Assembly (NCBI GenBank): GCA_020725005.1
Contig: DYFW01000016.1
Span: 1-33,107, forward strand
From: Thiobacillus denitrificans
GTDB taxonomy: Bacteria; Pseudomonadota; Gammaproteobacteria; Burkholderiales; Thiobacillaceae
Length of the DNA stretch: 33,107 nt
Direction of reading: 5' to 3'
Shown: one piece after another, positions 1 to 8,686 of the stretch
Layout of the letters: each line of letters begins with the position of its first letter
How positions within the stretch are numbered: the stretch's first letter is position 1
Position numbers and translations under genes: made by a program
Notes under the pieces: model-generated
What the model was told of the DNA's origin: nothing
What the model saw: only the letters and a program-made list of their open reading frames with translations
The model's database searches: none

Positions 1-106
1 AGTCGCCCATGCGGTAGAACAGCAGCATGTCCGGATGCTGCGCCTTGATGCCGAGGTACTGCTGCATCATCGGCGTGTGGGCGGCGGCCTCCTTGGCGGC
101 GCTCAT
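1..106 (-). CDS. mutS: DNA mismatch repair protein MutS, N-terminal fragment (runs off the left edge)
   Basis: The reverse strand reads 35 codons from an ATG at 106 to the edge with no stop. The translation contains [16 protein letters not shown] and LLFYRMGD, which is the highly conserved start of the MutS mismatch-recognition domain (domain I). In the family, MutS binds mispaired bases and recruits MutL for repair in the cytoplasm. Only the first ~35 of the usual ~850-870 residues are visible, so nothing can be said about the Phe-x-Glu DNA-contact motif or the ATPase. It starts 12 bases after the suhB stop on the same strand, so the two are probably co-transcribed. Confidence 0.9.
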   Translation of the reverse strand, partial: MSAAKEAAAHTPMMQQYLGIKAQHPDMLLFYRMGD

Positions 107-118
107 GGGCAGGCGGCG

Positions 119-925
119 TCAGACTTTCAGTTCGGGCGGCAGGTGCGGGGCGAGGATCTGCAGCATCTGCGCGAAGACCTTGGGGTTGCCGGCGACGATG
201 TTGCCCGATTCGAGGAAGCCTTCGTTGCCCAGGAAATTGCCGACCAGCGCGCCGGCTTCCTGCGCGATGAGGCTGCCGGCGGCGATGTCCCAGGGGTTGA
301 GGCGCATTTCCCAGAAGCCGTCGTAACGGCCGCAGGCGACCCAGGCGAGGTCGAGCGCGGCCGAACCGGGGCGACGCAGGCCCGAAGTCGCTTTCATCAT
401 GTCGCGGAACATGTTGAGGTAGGCCTCGGCGAAGCTGAAATCGCGGAAGGGGAAGCCGGTGCCGATCAGGCATTCGCTCATCTTGCTGCGCTTGCTGGCG
501 CGGATGCGGCGGTCGTTGAGCATGGCGCCGCGGCCGCGGCTGGCGGTGAAGAGCTCGTTGCGCGTCGGGTCGAATACGACGGCCTGGGTGATCTGGCCCT
601 TGTGTTTCAGTGCGATGGACACCGAGTATTGCGGCAGGCCGTGCAGGAAGTTGGTGGTGCCGTCGAGCGGATCGATGATCCACACGTAGTCCTCGCCGTT
701 TTTGGCGTCGGCCGTGCCGGACTCCTCTGCTAGAATCCCGTGATTTGGATAGGCGTCGAGCAGGGTTTCGATGATGGCGCGTTCAGCCATCTGGTCGACC
801 TCGCTGACGTAGTCGCGGTCCTGTTTGCTCCGCACGGTGAGCTGGTCGAGTTCGAGCGAGGCGCGATTGATGATCGCCCCGGCTTTGCGGGCGGCCTTCA
901 CCGCCGTATTGAGCATGGGATGCAT
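119..925 (-). CDS. suhB: Inositol-1-monophosphatase family protein SuhB
   Basis: A 268-residue protein, against 267 in E. coli. The ATG at 925 gives [16 protein letters not shown], matching the family N-terminus; a second ATG lies three codons in. Mg-binding motifs are intact: E67-E68, D85-P-L-D88-G-T-T and W212-D213-I-A-A-G. The family hydrolyses inositol monophosphate and related phosphates. In enterobacteria SuhB also joins the rRNA antitermination complex; whether it does so here is unknown. It is divergent from trmJ with only 45 bases between the starts, as next to the isc operon in E. coli, and lies just upstream of mutS on the same strand. Confidence 0.95.
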   Translation of the reverse strand: MHPMLNTAVKAARKAGAIINRASLELDQLTVRSKQDRDYVSEVDQMAERAIIETLLDAYPNHGILAEESGTADAKNGEDYVWIIDPLDGTTNFLHGLPQYSVSIALKHKGQITQAVVFDPTRNELFTASRGRGAMLNDRRIRASKRSKMSECLIGTGFPFRDFSFAEAYLNMFRDMMKATSGLRRPGSAALDLAWVACGRYDGFWEMRLNPWDIAAGSLIAQEAGALVGNFLGNEGFLESGNIVAGNPKVFAQMLQILAPHLPPELKV

Positions 926-970
926 GGCAAGGATCACGGGTTTCAAAGAACGAGCCCCGCATTTTACTGG

Positions 971-1732
971 ATGACGCAACCGAATCCCCAGCTTCTCGCC
1001 AACATTCGCATCGTGCTTGCGCGCACCAGCCATCCCGGCAACATCGGCGCTGCCGCGCGCGCGATGAAGACCATGGGGCTTACCGACCTGGTGCTGGTCG
1101 ACCCCGCCGTCTTCCCCAACAGCCAGGCCGACGCCATGGCCTCGGGGGCGGTCGATGTCCTGGCAGGCGCCCGCGTGTACCCGACGCTGGCCGAGGCGCT
1201 TGCCGACACCCGGCTCGCGCTCGGCGTGTCGGCGCGCCGCCGCGACATCGTCGCCGAGGTGCTGACCCCGCCCGAGGCGTCGGCCCGTCTGTTGGGCGAG
1301 GCGCAGGCCGGGCCGGTGGCGCTGGTGTTCGGCAACGAGACCAGCGGACTGTCGAACGAGGAATTGAGCCTGTGCCAGGGCCTCGTGACCATCCCCGCCA
1401 ACCCGGAATACAGCTCGCTCAATCTTGCCGCCGCCGTGCAGGTGTTGTGCTACGAAATCCGCCAGGCCTGGCTCGGGCGCGCGAGCTGGCCGCAGCCTGG
1501 ATTCGAATCCGCGACGGGCGAGGAGATCGAGAATCTCTACACCCACCTGGAAACCGCGCTGGCCGAACTCGAATTCCTCAACCCCGGATCGCCCGGCAAG
1601 CTCATGCTGAAGCTGCGCCGGCTGTTTTCCCGCACCCGCCTGGCGAAGGAAGAAGTGAACATCCTGCGCGGCATCCTCACCGCGGCCCAGGTGGCGAAGC
1701 GGGCGGCCGGCACCGTTCCGCGCAATGGTTGA
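971..1732 (+). CDS. trmJ: tRNA (cytidine/uridine-2'-O-)-methyltransferase TrmJ
   Basis: A 253-residue SPOUT-class RNA methyltransferase. TrmJ methylates the 2'-OH of position 32 in the anticodon loop of certain tRNAs using S-adenosylmethionine. Visible SpoU signatures are [16 protein letters not shown] (17-32), GNETSGL (121-127) and [13 protein letters not shown] (141-153), which form the trefoil-knot cofactor site. Length fits the family (~245-260). The start at 971 is the first ATG after the suhB divergence. The gene lies directly upstream of cysE and the isc operon, an arrangement shared with gammaproteobacteria. Its TGA stop (1730-1732) lies inside an IscR-like operator that precedes cysE. 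Confidence 0.95.
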   Translation: MTQPNPQLLANIRIVLARTSHPGNIGAAARAMKTMGLTDLVLVDPAVFPNSQADAMASGAVDVLAGARVYPTLAEALADTRLALGVSARRRDIVAEVLTPPEASARLLGEAQAGPVALVFGNETSGLSNEELSLCQGLVTIPANPEYSSLNLAAAVQVLCYEIRQAWLGRASWPQPGFESATGEEIENLYTHLETALAELEFLNPGSPGKLMLKLRRLFSRTRLAKEEVNILRGILTAAQVAKRAAGTVPRNG

Positions 1733-1749
1733 CTAAATTACTCAGGATA
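1725..1749 (+). promoter_or_regulatory. Putative IscR-binding site and -35 element in front of cysE
   Basis: The 25 bases read ATG-GTT-GACT-AAATT-ACTC-AGG-ATA. This follows the E. coli type-1 IscR operator layout (ATA, SYY, GACT, five mostly W bases, AGTC, RRS, TAT) with an excellent left half and a weaker right half. The same GTTGACTAAATT string recurs before iscR. TTGACT (1729-1734) could serve as a -35 with a weak CATTCT -10 (1752-1757, 17-bp spacer). That would start transcription almost at the cysE ATG, so the promoter part is uncertain. Binding by this organism's IscR is inferred. Confidence 0.55.
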
Positions 1750-1763
1750 AGCATTCTTCGCGC

Positions 1764-2522
1764 ATGAGCCTCGTCCAACAACTCAAGGAAGACATCGCGG
1801 TCGTGTTCGAGCGCGACCCCGCCGCGCGCTCGACTTTCGAGGTCGTGACGACCTATCCGGGCTTTCACGCCATGCTCATCCACCGCCTGGCGCACCGGCT
1901 GTGGCGCATGCACTGGAAATGGCTGGCGCGCTTCACCTCTTATGTGGGCCGCTGGCTGACCGGCATCGAAATCCATCCGGGCGCGACCATCGGCCGCCGC
2001 GTCTTCATCGACCACGGCATGGGTGTCGTCATCGGCGAGACCGCCGAGATCGGCGACGACTGCACCCTGTATCACGGCGTGACCCTGGGCGGCACCTCGT
2101 GGAACAAGGGCAAGCGCCATCCCACGCTGAAAAGCGGGGTGGTCGTCGGGGCGGGCGCCAAGATCCTGGGGCCGATCACCGTCGGGGCCAACGCGCGCGT
2201 CGGCTCCAACGCCGTGGTGGTCAAGGACGTGCCTGACGACGCCACGGCGGTCGGCATCCCGGCGCGCATCCTCGACAGCGCCGCCGAGAAAGAGCGCAAC
2301 CGCCAGGCCGAAAAACTCGGCTTCTCGGCCTATGCGATCTCGGCCGACATGAATGATCCGGTGGTGAAGGCGATCCACGGTCTGATCGATCATTCGGCAC
2401 ACATCGACCAGCGTCTGGACCTGATCCTGGCGCAGCTGCAGAAGCTGGGCGCGGAACTGCCCGCCGGGCAGGATAAGCCGGACGATTTCGACCCGAACTA
2501 TTTGAATAAAATAGTTGACTAA
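1764..2522 (+). CDS. cysE: Serine O-acetyltransferase CysE
   Basis: A 252-residue enzyme making O-acetylserine from serine and acetyl-CoA, the first committed step of cysteine synthesis. The N-terminal helical part (1-65) is followed by a left-handed beta-helix of hexapeptide repeats (~70-168) with HPGATIG, FIDHGMG (His84, catalytic position), [12 protein letters not shown] (His119) and GIPARIL. No clear Shine-Dalgarno precedes the ATG. It sits between trmJ and iscR; a cysE copy upstream of isc genes is also known in Azotobacter. The context suggests it supplies cysteine for IscS. Its TAA stop (2520-2522) lies inside the first IscR-like site of iscR. Confidence 0.95.
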   Translation: MSLVQQLKEDIAVVFERDPAARSTFEVVTTYPGFHAMLIHRLAHRLWRMHWKWLARFTSYVGRWLTGIEIHPGATIGRRVFIDHGMGVVIGETAEIGDDCTLYHGVTLGGTSWNKGKRHPTLKSGVVVGAGAKILGPITVGANARVGSNAVVVKDVPDDATAVGIPARILDSAAEKERNRQAEKLGFSAYAISADMNDPVVKAIHGLIDHSAHIDQRLDLILAQLQKLGAELPAGQDKPDDFDPNYLNKIVD

Positions 2523-2563
2523 ATTGTTAAGGTAAGCAATAGTTGACTGAAATGCTCGGGAAT
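2511..2563 (+). promoter_or_regulatory. Two tandem putative IscR operators upstream of iscR
   Basis: Site A (2511-2535) reads ATA-GTT-GACT-AAATT and then degenerates (GTTA-AGG-TAA). Site B (2539-2563) reads ATA-GTT-GACT-GAAAT-GCTC-GGG-AAT. Both fit the left half of the type-1 IscR operator perfectly; B also keeps part of the right half. They start 28 bases apart, nearly three helical turns, so two dimers could bind the same face. Site A overlaps the cysE stop codon. The layout resembles E. coli iscR autorepression, where [2Fe-2S]-IscR binds several type-1 sites over its promoter. Confidence 0.7.
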
Positions 2564-2571
2564 TTTATGAT
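2543..2571 (+). promoter_or_regulatory. Sigma-70 promoter of the isc operon
   Basis: TTGACT (-35, 2543-2548) and TATGAT (-10, 2566-2571) each match consensus at five of six positions and are separated by an ideal 17 bases. The expected start near 2578 leaves a ~20-base leader with a CAGGAG ribosome site at 2585-2590 before the iscR ATG. The -35 hexamer lies within IscR-like site B, so repression by occlusion is the simplest reading. Confidence 0.75.
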
Positions 2572-2597
2572 TCGGGCGAATTTTCAGGAGAACCGTG

Positions 2598-3059
2598 ATG
2601 AGATTGACTACCAAGGGTCGTTTCGCCGTCACCGCCATGCTCGATCTGGCCTTGCGCGGCGGCAAGCATCCAGTGACGCTGGCCGGCATCAGCGAGCGCC
2701 AGGACATTTCGCTGTCGTATCTGGAGCAGCTGTTCAGCCGCCTGCGCCGGCATGCGCTGGTCGAAAGCGTGCGCGGCCCCGGTGGCGGCTACTACCTCGC
2801 CAAGCCGCTCGACGCGGTGAGCGTGGCAGATATCATTCGCGCCGTGGACGAGCCGATCGACGCGACCCAGTGCGGCGGCAAGGAAAACTGCCACGACGAG
2901 CACCGCTGTCTCACCCACGACCTGTGGACGGGGCTCAATGCCCATATCTACGATTACCTCGACAACGTCACGCTGGCGTCGCTGGTCGCCAAGCAGGACG
3001 AGTGCAAGGACAAGGTGATGCAGGACCGCCGCGGCTCCAAGATTTCGTTGGTCGCTTGA
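2598..3059 (+). CDS. iscR: Fe-S cluster-sensing transcription regulator IscR (Rrf2 family)
   Basis: A 153-residue winged-helix regulator. The start [11 protein letters not shown] at 2598 matches the family and follows CAGGAG by seven bases; a GTG one codon earlier is less likely. The recognition region contains [19 protein letters not shown] (32-50) and the wing VRGPGGGY (58-65). Cluster ligands are all present: Cys92, Cys98, Cys104 and His107. In E. coli, [2Fe-2S]-IscR represses the isc operon and the apo form acts at type-2 sites. The two operators just upstream support the same autoregulation here. It is the first gene of the isc operon, 25 bases before iscS. Confidence 0.97.
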   Translation: MRLTTKGRFAVTAMLDLALRGGKHPVTLAGISERQDISLSYLEQLFSRLRRHALVESVRGPGGGYYLAKPLDAVSVADIIRAVDEPIDATQCGGKENCHDEHRCLTHDLWTGLNAHIYDYLDNVTLASLVAKQDECKDKVMQDRRGSKISLVA

Positions 3060-3084
3060 ACGCATCGATCAGGGCATACAAAAG

Positions 3085-4293
3085 ATGAAACCGTTTTACT
3101 TCGACTACTCCGCCACCACTCCCGTCGACCCGCGCGTCGCCGAAAAGATGATTCCCTACCTGACCGAGCACTTCGGCAACCCGGCCTCGCGCTCGCATCC
3201 CTATGGCTGGGAAGCCGAGGAAGCCGTCGAGACCGCACGCGGCCACATTGCCGCGCTCGTCGGTGCCGATCCCAAAGAAATCGTCTTCACCTCGGGCGCC
3301 ACCGAATCGAACAACCTCGCCATCAAGGGCGCCGGTCACTTTTACTCGGGCACCAAGGGCAAGCACATCATCACCGTGAGGACCGAGCACAAGGCCGTGC
3401 TCGACACCGTGCGCGAGATGGAGCGCCAGGGATTCGAAGCGACCTACCTGGGCGTGAAGGAGAACGGCCTCATCGACCTCGACGAATTCCGCGACGCGAT
3501 CCGCCCCGACACCGTGCTGGCCTCGGTGATGGCGGTCAACAACGAAATCGGCGTGATCCAGGACATCGACGCCATCGGCAAGATCTGCCGCGAGAAGGGC
3601 GTGATCTTCCACGTCGACGCCGCCCAGGCCACCGGCAAGATGCCGATCGACCTGAAGACGCTGCCGGTCGACCTGATGTCGTTCTCGGCGCACAAGACCT
3701 ACGGCCCCAAGGGCATCGGCGCGCTGTACGTGCGCCGCAAGCCGCGCATCCGCCTCGAAGCGCAGATGCACGGCGGCGGCCACGAGCGCGGCATGCGCTC
3801 CGGCACGCTGGCGACGCACCAGATCGTCGGCATGGGCGAGGCTTTCCGCATCGCCAAGGAAGAGATGGCGACCGAGAACGAGCGCATCCGCATGCTGCGC
3901 GACCGCCTGTATGCGGGGCTGAAGGACATCGAGGAAGTGCATCTCAATGGCGACATGGACCGCCGCGTGCCGCACAACCTCAACGTCAGCTTCAACTTCG
4001 TCGAAGGCGAGTCGCTGATCATGGCGATCAGGGATCTCGCGGTGTCGTCGGGCTCCGCCTGCACCTCGGCCAGCCTCGAGCCGTCCTACGTGCTGCGCGC
4101 GCTGGGCCGCTCCGACGAGCTCGCGCACAGCTCGATCCGCTTCTCGATCGGCCGTTTCACCACCGAGGAGGAAGTCGACTATGCGATCAAGCTCCTCCAC
4201 GAAAAGATCGGCAAGCTGCGCGAACTCTCCCCGTTGTGGGAGATGTACAAGGAAGGCATCGACCTGAATACCGTGCAGTGGGCTGCACATTGA
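3085..4293 (+). CDS. iscS: Cysteine desulfurase IscS
   Basis: A 402-residue PLP enzyme that removes sulfur from L-cysteine as a protein persulfide, giving alanine, and hands it to IscU and tRNA-thiolation proteins. The start [18 protein letters not shown] is typical. The PLP lysine is K204 in [12 protein letters not shown], and the persulfide cysteine is C326 in [14 protein letters not shown] on the mobile loop. GATESNNLA (71-79) and [10 protein letters not shown] (176-185) are the usual cofactor-site segments. Length equals the E. coli enzyme within two residues. It lies between iscR and iscU. Confidence 0.98.
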   Translation: MKPFYFDYSATTPVDPRVAEKMIPYLTEHFGNPASRSHPYGWEAEEAVETARGHIAALVGADPKEIVFTSGATESNNLAIKGAGHFYSGTKGKHIITVRTEHKAVLDTVREMERQGFEATYLGVKENGLIDLDEFRDAIRPDTVLASVMAVNNEIGVIQDIDAIGKICREKGVIFHVDAAQATGKMPIDLKTLPVDLMSFSAHKTYGPKGIGALYVRRKPRIRLEAQMHGGGHERGMRSGTLATHQIVGMGEAFRIAKEEMATENERIRMLRDRLYAGLKDIEEVHLNGDMDRRVPHNLNVSFNFVEGESLIMAIRDLAVSSGSACTSASLEPSYVLRALGRSDELAHSSIRFSIGRFTTEEEVDYAIKLLHEKIGKLRELSPLWEMYKEGIDLNTVQWAAH

Positions 4294-4315
4294 ATCTGAA
4301 GTCAAGGAGAACACC

Positions 4316-4702
4316 ATGTCCTACAGCGAAAAAGTCCTCGATCACTACGAGAACCCCCGCAACGTCGGTTCCTTCGCCAAGGAAGAAGAGGGCGTCGGCA
4401 CCGGCATGGTCGGCGCGCCCGCCTGCGGCGACGTCATGAAACTGCAGATCAAGGTCGGCCCGGATGGCATCATCGAGGACGCCAAGTTCAAGACCTACGG
4501 CTGCGGTTCGGCGATCGCTTCCAGCTCGCTGGTGACCGAATGGGTCAAGGGCAAGACGCTCGACCAGGCGATGGAAATCAAGAACACCGCGATCGCCGAG
4601 GAACTCGCGCTGCCGCCGGTGAAGATCCACTGCTCGATCCTCGCCGAGGACGCGATCAAGGCCGCCGTCGCCGACTACAAGCAGAAAAAAGGGCTGGAGT
4701 AA
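4316..4702 (+). CDS. iscU: Fe-S cluster assembly scaffold IscU
   Basis: A 128-residue scaffold on which [2Fe-2S] clusters are built from IscS sulfur before transfer by HscA/HscB. Ligand residues are intact: C37 and D39 in GAPACGDV, C63 in TYGCGSA, and H105-C106. The LPPVK motif (99-103) that HscA recognises is present, consistent with hscA in the same operon. An AAGGAG ribosome site precedes the ATG. It is 22 bases after iscS and three bases before iscA. Confidence 0.98.
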   Translation: MSYSEKVLDHYENPRNVGSFAKEEEGVGTGMVGAPACGDVMKLQIKVGPDGIIEDAKFKTYGCGSAIASSSLVTEWVKGKTLDQAMEIKNTAIAEELALPPVKIHCSILAEDAIKAAVADYKQKKGLE

Positions 4703-4705
4703 GCC

Positions 4706-5029
4706 ATGGCGGTCACCCTGTCCGAACGCGCTGCACAGCACGTCAGCAACTTCCTCGCCAAACGCGGCAAGGGCGTCGGCATCCGCCTGGGCGTGCGCAC
4801 GACCGGCTGTTCCGGCATGGCCTACAAGCTGGAATTCGCCGACGAGGTGCCCGAGGGCGACGAGGTCTTCACCAGCCACGGCGTGACCGTGTTCGTCGAC
4901 CCCAAGAGCCTGCCGTACATCGACGGGACCGAGCTCGACTACGCCCGCGAAGGTCTCAACGAGGGATTCAAGTTCAATAACCCGAACGTGAAGAACGAGT
5001 GCGGCTGCGGCGAGTCGTTCAACGTTTAA
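4706..5029 (+). CDS. iscA: A-type Fe-S carrier protein IscA
   Basis: A 107-residue A-type carrier. The three cluster or iron ligands are present: C35 in [10 protein letters not shown] and C99 and C101 in ECGCGESF. IscA accepts clusters from the IscU stage and helps deliver them, mainly for [4Fe-4S] maturation. Start and length match E. coli IscA (107). It follows iscU by three bases, so the two are probably translated together. A 113-base spacer with a large palindrome then separates it from hscB, the only sizeable gap in the operon. Confidence 0.97.
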   Translation: MAVTLSERAAQHVSNFLAKRGKGVGIRLGVRTTGCSGMAYKLEFADEVPEGDEVFTSHGVTVFVDPKSLPYIDGTELDYAREGLNEGFKFNNPNVKNECGCGESFNV

Positions 5030-5033
5030 GTGA

Positions 5034-5142
5034 TCAAGGGCCGGGATTCAGGGCTGCAGTACGGCCTTCGGCCGCGTTTTGCCAGAACGACGCGAGCATG
5101 CAAGCCCCCTGAATCCTGATGCCTGAGTCCTGGCCCCTGACA
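5034..5142. repeat. Imperfect palindrome with internal hairpin and five 7-bp tandem repeats between iscA and hscB
   Basis: The outer arms 5034-5053 and 5121-5140 are inverted copies matching at 16 of 20 positions. GGATTCAGGG (5044-5053) also pairs perfectly with CCCTGAATCC (5107-5116). Inside is a hairpin CGGCC-TTC-GGCCG (5062-5074) followed by CG and four Ts. The right arm is built of five 7-base units (5108-5142): CCTGAAT, CCTGATG, CCTGAGT, CCTGGCC, CCTGACA, the last touching the hscB ATG. Folded in mRNA it could act as a partial terminator, a processing site or a cover over hscB translation. It may be a dispersed intergenic repeat; genome copy number is unknown. Confidence 0.65.
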
Positions 5143-5670
5143 ATGGATTTCTCCCGCACCCACTTCGAACTCTTCGGCCTGCCGCCGACCTACGCGCTCG
5201 ATCGTGATCGTCTCGACGCGGCGTATCGCGAACTGCAGAACGCCGTGCATCCCGACCGCTTCGCCGCGCAGCCGGAAGCCGAGCAGCGGGTGGCGATGCA
5301 GTGGGCGACCCGGGTGAACGAGGCTTATCAAACGCTCAAGCATCCGGTCAACCGTGGCGTATACCTGCTGAAACTGCAGGGCGTCGACGCGCTCGATGCG
5401 CATGACACCAAAATGGCACCGGACTTTCTGATGCAGCAGATGGCGTGGCGCGAGGCCATCGACGAGGCGCGGGCGGGAAAGCGTGTCGAAGCGCTCGATG
5501 CCCTGACCGATGAGCTGCGCACCGCGCATCGGCGCATCGAGGCACGGCTGGCCGAGCTGATCGACCTGGCTCGGGATTACGAGGGCGCGCGGGAGGCCGT
5601 GCGCCAGTTGCGTTTCATGGACAAGCTCATCGCCGAGGTCGGCGAGGTTTACGAAGAACTGGAAGCATAA
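5143..5670 (+). CDS. hscB: Fe-S assembly co-chaperone HscB (J-domain protein)
   Basis: A 175-residue J-type co-chaperone (E. coli 171). The N-terminal J domain carries the HPD motif at 36-38 (NAVHPDRF) that stimulates HscA ATPase. The C-terminal three-helix part (from ~90) binds IscU. The start at 5143 (MDFSRTHFELFGLP) matches the family. An in-frame ATG at 5119 would add eight residues encoded by the CCTGANT repeats and is unlikely to be used. No good Shine-Dalgarno lies before 5143. It is four bases before hscA, the standard pairing. Confidence 0.95.
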   Translation: MDFSRTHFELFGLPPTYALDRDRLDAAYRELQNAVHPDRFAAQPEAEQRVAMQWATRVNEAYQTLKHPVNRGVYLLKLQGVDALDAHDTKMAPDFLMQQMAWREAIDEARAGKRVEALDALTDELRTAHRRIEARLAELIDLARDYEGAREAVRQLRFMDKLIAEVGEVYEELEA

Positions 5671-5673
5671 GAC

Positions 5674-7551
5674 ATGGCCCTGCTGCAGATCGCCGAACCC
5701 GGCATGTCCGCCGCCCCGCACCAGCACCGGCTGGCGGTGGGCATCGACCTCGGCACGACCAATTCGCTCGTGGCCACGGTGCGCTCCGGCCTCGCCGTCG
5801 TTCTCGACGACGAAGCCGGTCATTCGCTGTTGCCCTCGGTGGTGCGCTACCACCCGGACGGGCGGGTGGATGTCGGCTATGCCGCGCAGGCCGCGCAGAA
5901 CTGCGACCCGCACAACACCATCGTCTCGGTGAAGCGCTTCATGGGGCGCGGCATCACTGATATCGAGGACATCGCCGGCCTGCCGTATCACTTCGTCGAC
6001 GCACCCGGCATGGTGCAATTGAAGACCGTCGCCGGCGTCAAAAGCCCGGTCGAGATCTCGGCGGAAATCCTCAAGGCCTTGCGCCGGCGTGCCGAAGCCG
6101 CGCTCGGCGGCGAGCTCGTCGGCGCGGTCATCACCGTGCCCGCCTACTTCGACGACGCCCAGCGCCAGGCGACCAAGGACGCCGCGCAGCTCGCCGGCCT
6201 CAACGTGCTGCGCCTGCTCAACGAGCCCACCGCCGCCGCCATCGCCTACGGTCTGGACAACGCCTCGGAAGGCGTCTACGCGGTCTACGACCTCGGTGGC
6301 GGCACCTTCGACATTTCCATCCTCAAGCTCTCGAAGGGCGTGTTCGAGGTGCTCGCGACCAATGGCGACTCGGCTCTGGGCGGCGACGATTTCGACCAGC
6401 GCGTTTTCTGCTGGATGCTCGAGCAGGGCCGCTTCGCGCCCTTGTCGGCGAGCGATGCGCGCCTGTTGCTGACGAAGGCGCGCGACGCCAAGGAAGCGCT
6501 GACCGAGCACACCGAGGTGCGCGTCACCGCGGTGCTCTCCACCGGCGAGATGATGGACGCGACGCTCACGCAGGACGAATTCAACAGGATGACCGCCGGG
6601 CTGGTGAGCAAGACGCTCGCGCCGACGCGCAAGGCGCTGCGCGACGCGGGCCTCGCGGTCGACGAGATCCAGGGGGTGGTGATGGTCGGTGGCTCGACGC
6701 GCATGCCGTGCATCCGCCAGGCGGTCGCCGATTTCTTCCGCCAGACCCCGCTCACCAACCTCGACCCGGACAAGGTCGTCGCGCTTGGCGCGGCCATCCA
6801 GGCCGACGTGCTCGCCGGCAATCGCGCGGGCGACGACTGGCTGCTGCTCGACGTCATTCCGCTCTCGCTCGGCCTCGAGACCATGGGCGGGCTGACCGAA
6901 AAGATCATTCCGCGCAACACCACGATCCCGACCGCGCGCGCGCAGGATTTCACCACCTTCAAGGACGGCCAGACCGCGATGAGCATCCACGTGCTGCAGG
7001 GCGAACGCGAACTCGCCGCCGACTGCCGCTCGCTCGCGCGCTTCGAGTTGCGCGGCATCCCGCCCATGGTCGCGGGCGCGGCGCGCATCCGCGTCACCTT
7101 CCAGGTCGACGCCGATGGTCTCCTTTCGGTGTCGGCGCGCGAGCAAAGCAGCGGTGTCGAGGCGAGCGTGCAGGTCAAGCCGTCGTATGGCCTGGGCGAC
7201 GAGGAGATCATGCGCATGCTGAAGGACGCCTACACCCACGCCAAGGACGACATGTACGCGCGCGCGCTGAACGAGCAGATCGTCGACGCCCAGGGGCTCA
7301 TCGCCGCGACCCGTGCCGCGCTCGCCGAGGATGGCGAACTGCTCAACGCCGACGAGACCGCGGCGATCGAGGCCGCCATCGCCGCCCTTGAAAAGCTGAT
7401 CGCGAGCCCCGATGTCGAGCCGAACCATCATCTCGCCATCAAGCGCGGCATCGAGGCACTCAACGCCGCCACCACCGAGTTCGCCCAGCGCCGCATGGAC
7501 CGCAACGTCCGGCGTGCGATGGCGGGACAGAAGCTCGAAACCTTTGGCTGA
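5674..7551 (+). CDS. hscA: Fe-S assembly chaperone HscA (Hsp70 family)
   Basis: A 625-residue specialised Hsp70 (E. coli 616) that drives cluster release from IscU. The N-terminus [17 protein letters not shown] is characteristic of HscA rather than DnaK. Nucleotide-binding segments are GIDLGTTNS (23-31), [26 protein letters not shown] and GGSTRMPCI. The substrate-binding domain follows (~395 onward, with [10 protein letters not shown]), then a helical lid. It lies between hscB and an unexpected DUF3050-like gene that starts nine bases later. Confidence 0.97.
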   Translation: MALLQIAEPGMSAAPHQHRLAVGIDLGTTNSLVATVRSGLAVVLDDEAGHSLLPSVVRYHPDGRVDVGYAAQAAQNCDPHNTIVSVKRFMGRGITDIEDIAGLPYHFVDAPGMVQLKTVAGVKSPVEISAEILKALRRRAEAALGGELVGAVITVPAYFDDAQRQATKDAAQLAGLNVLRLLNEPTAAAIAYGLDNASEGVYAVYDLGGGTFDISILKLSKGVFEVLATNGDSALGGDDFDQRVFCWMLEQGRFAPLSASDARLLLTKARDAKEALTEHTEVRVTAVLSTGEMMDATLTQDEFNRMTAGLVSKTLAPTRKALRDAGLAVDEIQGVVMVGGSTRMPCIRQAVADFFRQTPLTNLDPDKVVALGAAIQADVLAGNRAGDDWLLLDVIPLSLGLETMGGLTEKIIPRNTTIPTARAQDFTTFKDGQTAMSIHVLQGERELAADCRSLARFELRGIPPMVAGAARIRVTFQVDADGLLSVSAREQSSGVEASVQVKPSYGLGDEEIMRMLKDAYTHAKDDMYARALNEQIVDAQGLIAATRAALAEDGELLNADETAAIEAAIAALEKLIASPDVEPNHHLAIKRGIEALNAATTEFAQRRMDRNVRRAMAGQKLETFG

Positions 7552-7560
7552 ACGCAACAT

Positions 7561-8332
7561 GCTGAACGACGCCTTCATCGAATCCCTGCGGGTGAAGCTC
7601 GAGGCCCACCCGATCTATGCCGCCGTGCGGACGCCGGACGACCTGCGCGTGTTCATGCAGCACCACGTCTACTCGGTGTGGGACTTCATGTCGCTCATCA
7701 AATACCTGCAGCACCAGGTCGCGCCGGCGCGCTGGCCGTGGGTGCCGGGCAAGGACGCCTCGGTGCAGCGCTTCATCAACGAACTGGTGCTGGAAGAGGA
7801 AACCGACGTCGCACTGCCGGGCCAGGAAGGGCACACCAGCCACTTCATGCTGTATCTCGCCGCCATGCGCGAAGTCGGCGCCGACGCCGACCACCCGGCG
7901 CGCTTCGTACAGATCGCGGGCGAGGCGGGCATACAGGCCGCGCTCGCCGCGGGACTCGCGCCCGCGCCGTCGGCCGCGTTCGTCCGCACCACCTTCGGCT
8001 TCATCGACGGCGGCCGGCCGCACGAGGTGGCCGCCGCGCTGGCGCTCGGCCGCGAGCACGTCATCCCGTCGATGTTCCGCGCCTTCCTGTCGCGCATGGC
8101 GGTGACCGAGGCGCAGGCGCCGAGCTTCCACTACTACCTCAACCGCCACGTCCACCTGGACGAGGACTTCCATGCGCCGCTGTCGCTGCGCCTGCTCGCC
8201 GCGCTGGTCGGCGGCGACGCCGGCAAGTGGCGCGAGGCCGAGATCGCCGCCGAAGCCGCGGTCGAGGCCCGCCTGCAATTCTGGGACGGCGTGCTCGCCG
8301 CCCTGCCGAGCCAACACTCCCAAGCGGCCTGA
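7561..8332 (+). CDS. DUF3050-like protein embedded in the isc operon
   Basis: A 257-residue soluble protein with no signal peptide or membrane segment. I recognise the pattern of the DUF3050 family: HPIY (17-20), MQHHVYSVWDFMSLIKYLQ (33-51), INELVLEEETD (73-83), GHTSHFMLYL (91-100) and HVHLDEDFH (197-205). Function is unknown. The conserved His, Glu and Asp residues on predicted helices (H35, H36, E79-81, H92, H95, E166, H167, H197, H199, D203, H205) recall heme-oxygenase-like or diiron helical proteins; this is inference. It starts nine bases after hscA and ends 14 bases before fdx, so it is almost certainly expressed with the Fe-S genes. E. coli has no gene here. Confidence 0.85.
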
Positions 8333-8346
8333 GAGGCCCGGATCCC

Positions 8347-8685
8347 ATGCCCCAACTCATCGTACTGCCCCACGTCGAACTCTGTCCCGAAGGCACCGTC
8401 ATCGACGCCAAGCCCGGCGAAACCATCTGCGACACGCTGCTCGCCAACGGCGTCGAGATCGAGCACGCCTGTGAGAAATCCTGTGCCTGCACCACCTGCC
8501 ACGTCATCGTGCGCGAAGGCTTCGAGTCGCTGCCCGAATCGACCGAGGAAGAGGACGACCTGCTCGACAAGGCCTGGGGCCTGGAGCCGCAATCGCGGCT
8601 GTCGTGCCAGGCGCGCATCGCCGACGCCGACCTGGTGATCGAGATTCCCAAGTACACGATCAACATGGTCAAGGAAGGACACTGA
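8347..8685 (+). CDS. fdx: ISC-type [2Fe-2S] ferredoxin Fdx
   Basis: A 112-residue adrenodoxin-type ferredoxin that supplies electrons for cluster assembly at IscS/IscU. The cluster cysteines are C42, C48, C51 and C87 in HACEKSCACTTC and RLSCQAR; the extra C46 is also typical of ISC ferredoxins. Length matches E. coli Fdx (111). It precedes iscX by a single base. The start at 8347 gives MPQLIVLPH, the usual N-terminus. It is an anchor gene showing that the operon continues past the inserted DUF3050-like gene. Confidence 0.97.
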   Translation: MPQLIVLPHVELCPEGTVIDAKPGETICDTLLANGVEIEHACEKSCACTTCHVIVREGFESLPESTEEEDDLLDKAWGLEPQSRLSCQARIADADLVIEIPKYTINMVKEGH

Positions 8686-8686
8686 C

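Noticed and set aside
728-750. TAGAAT box inside suhB pointing toward trmJ, as a possible trmJ promoter.
   Set aside because: No -35 partner at 16-18 bases; it lies 235 bases from trmJ inside a conserved coding region.
5119-5142. An upstream ATG that would extend HscB by eight residues.
   Set aside because: The extension is encoded by the CCTGANT repeat units, has no ribosome site, and homologues start at MDF (5143).
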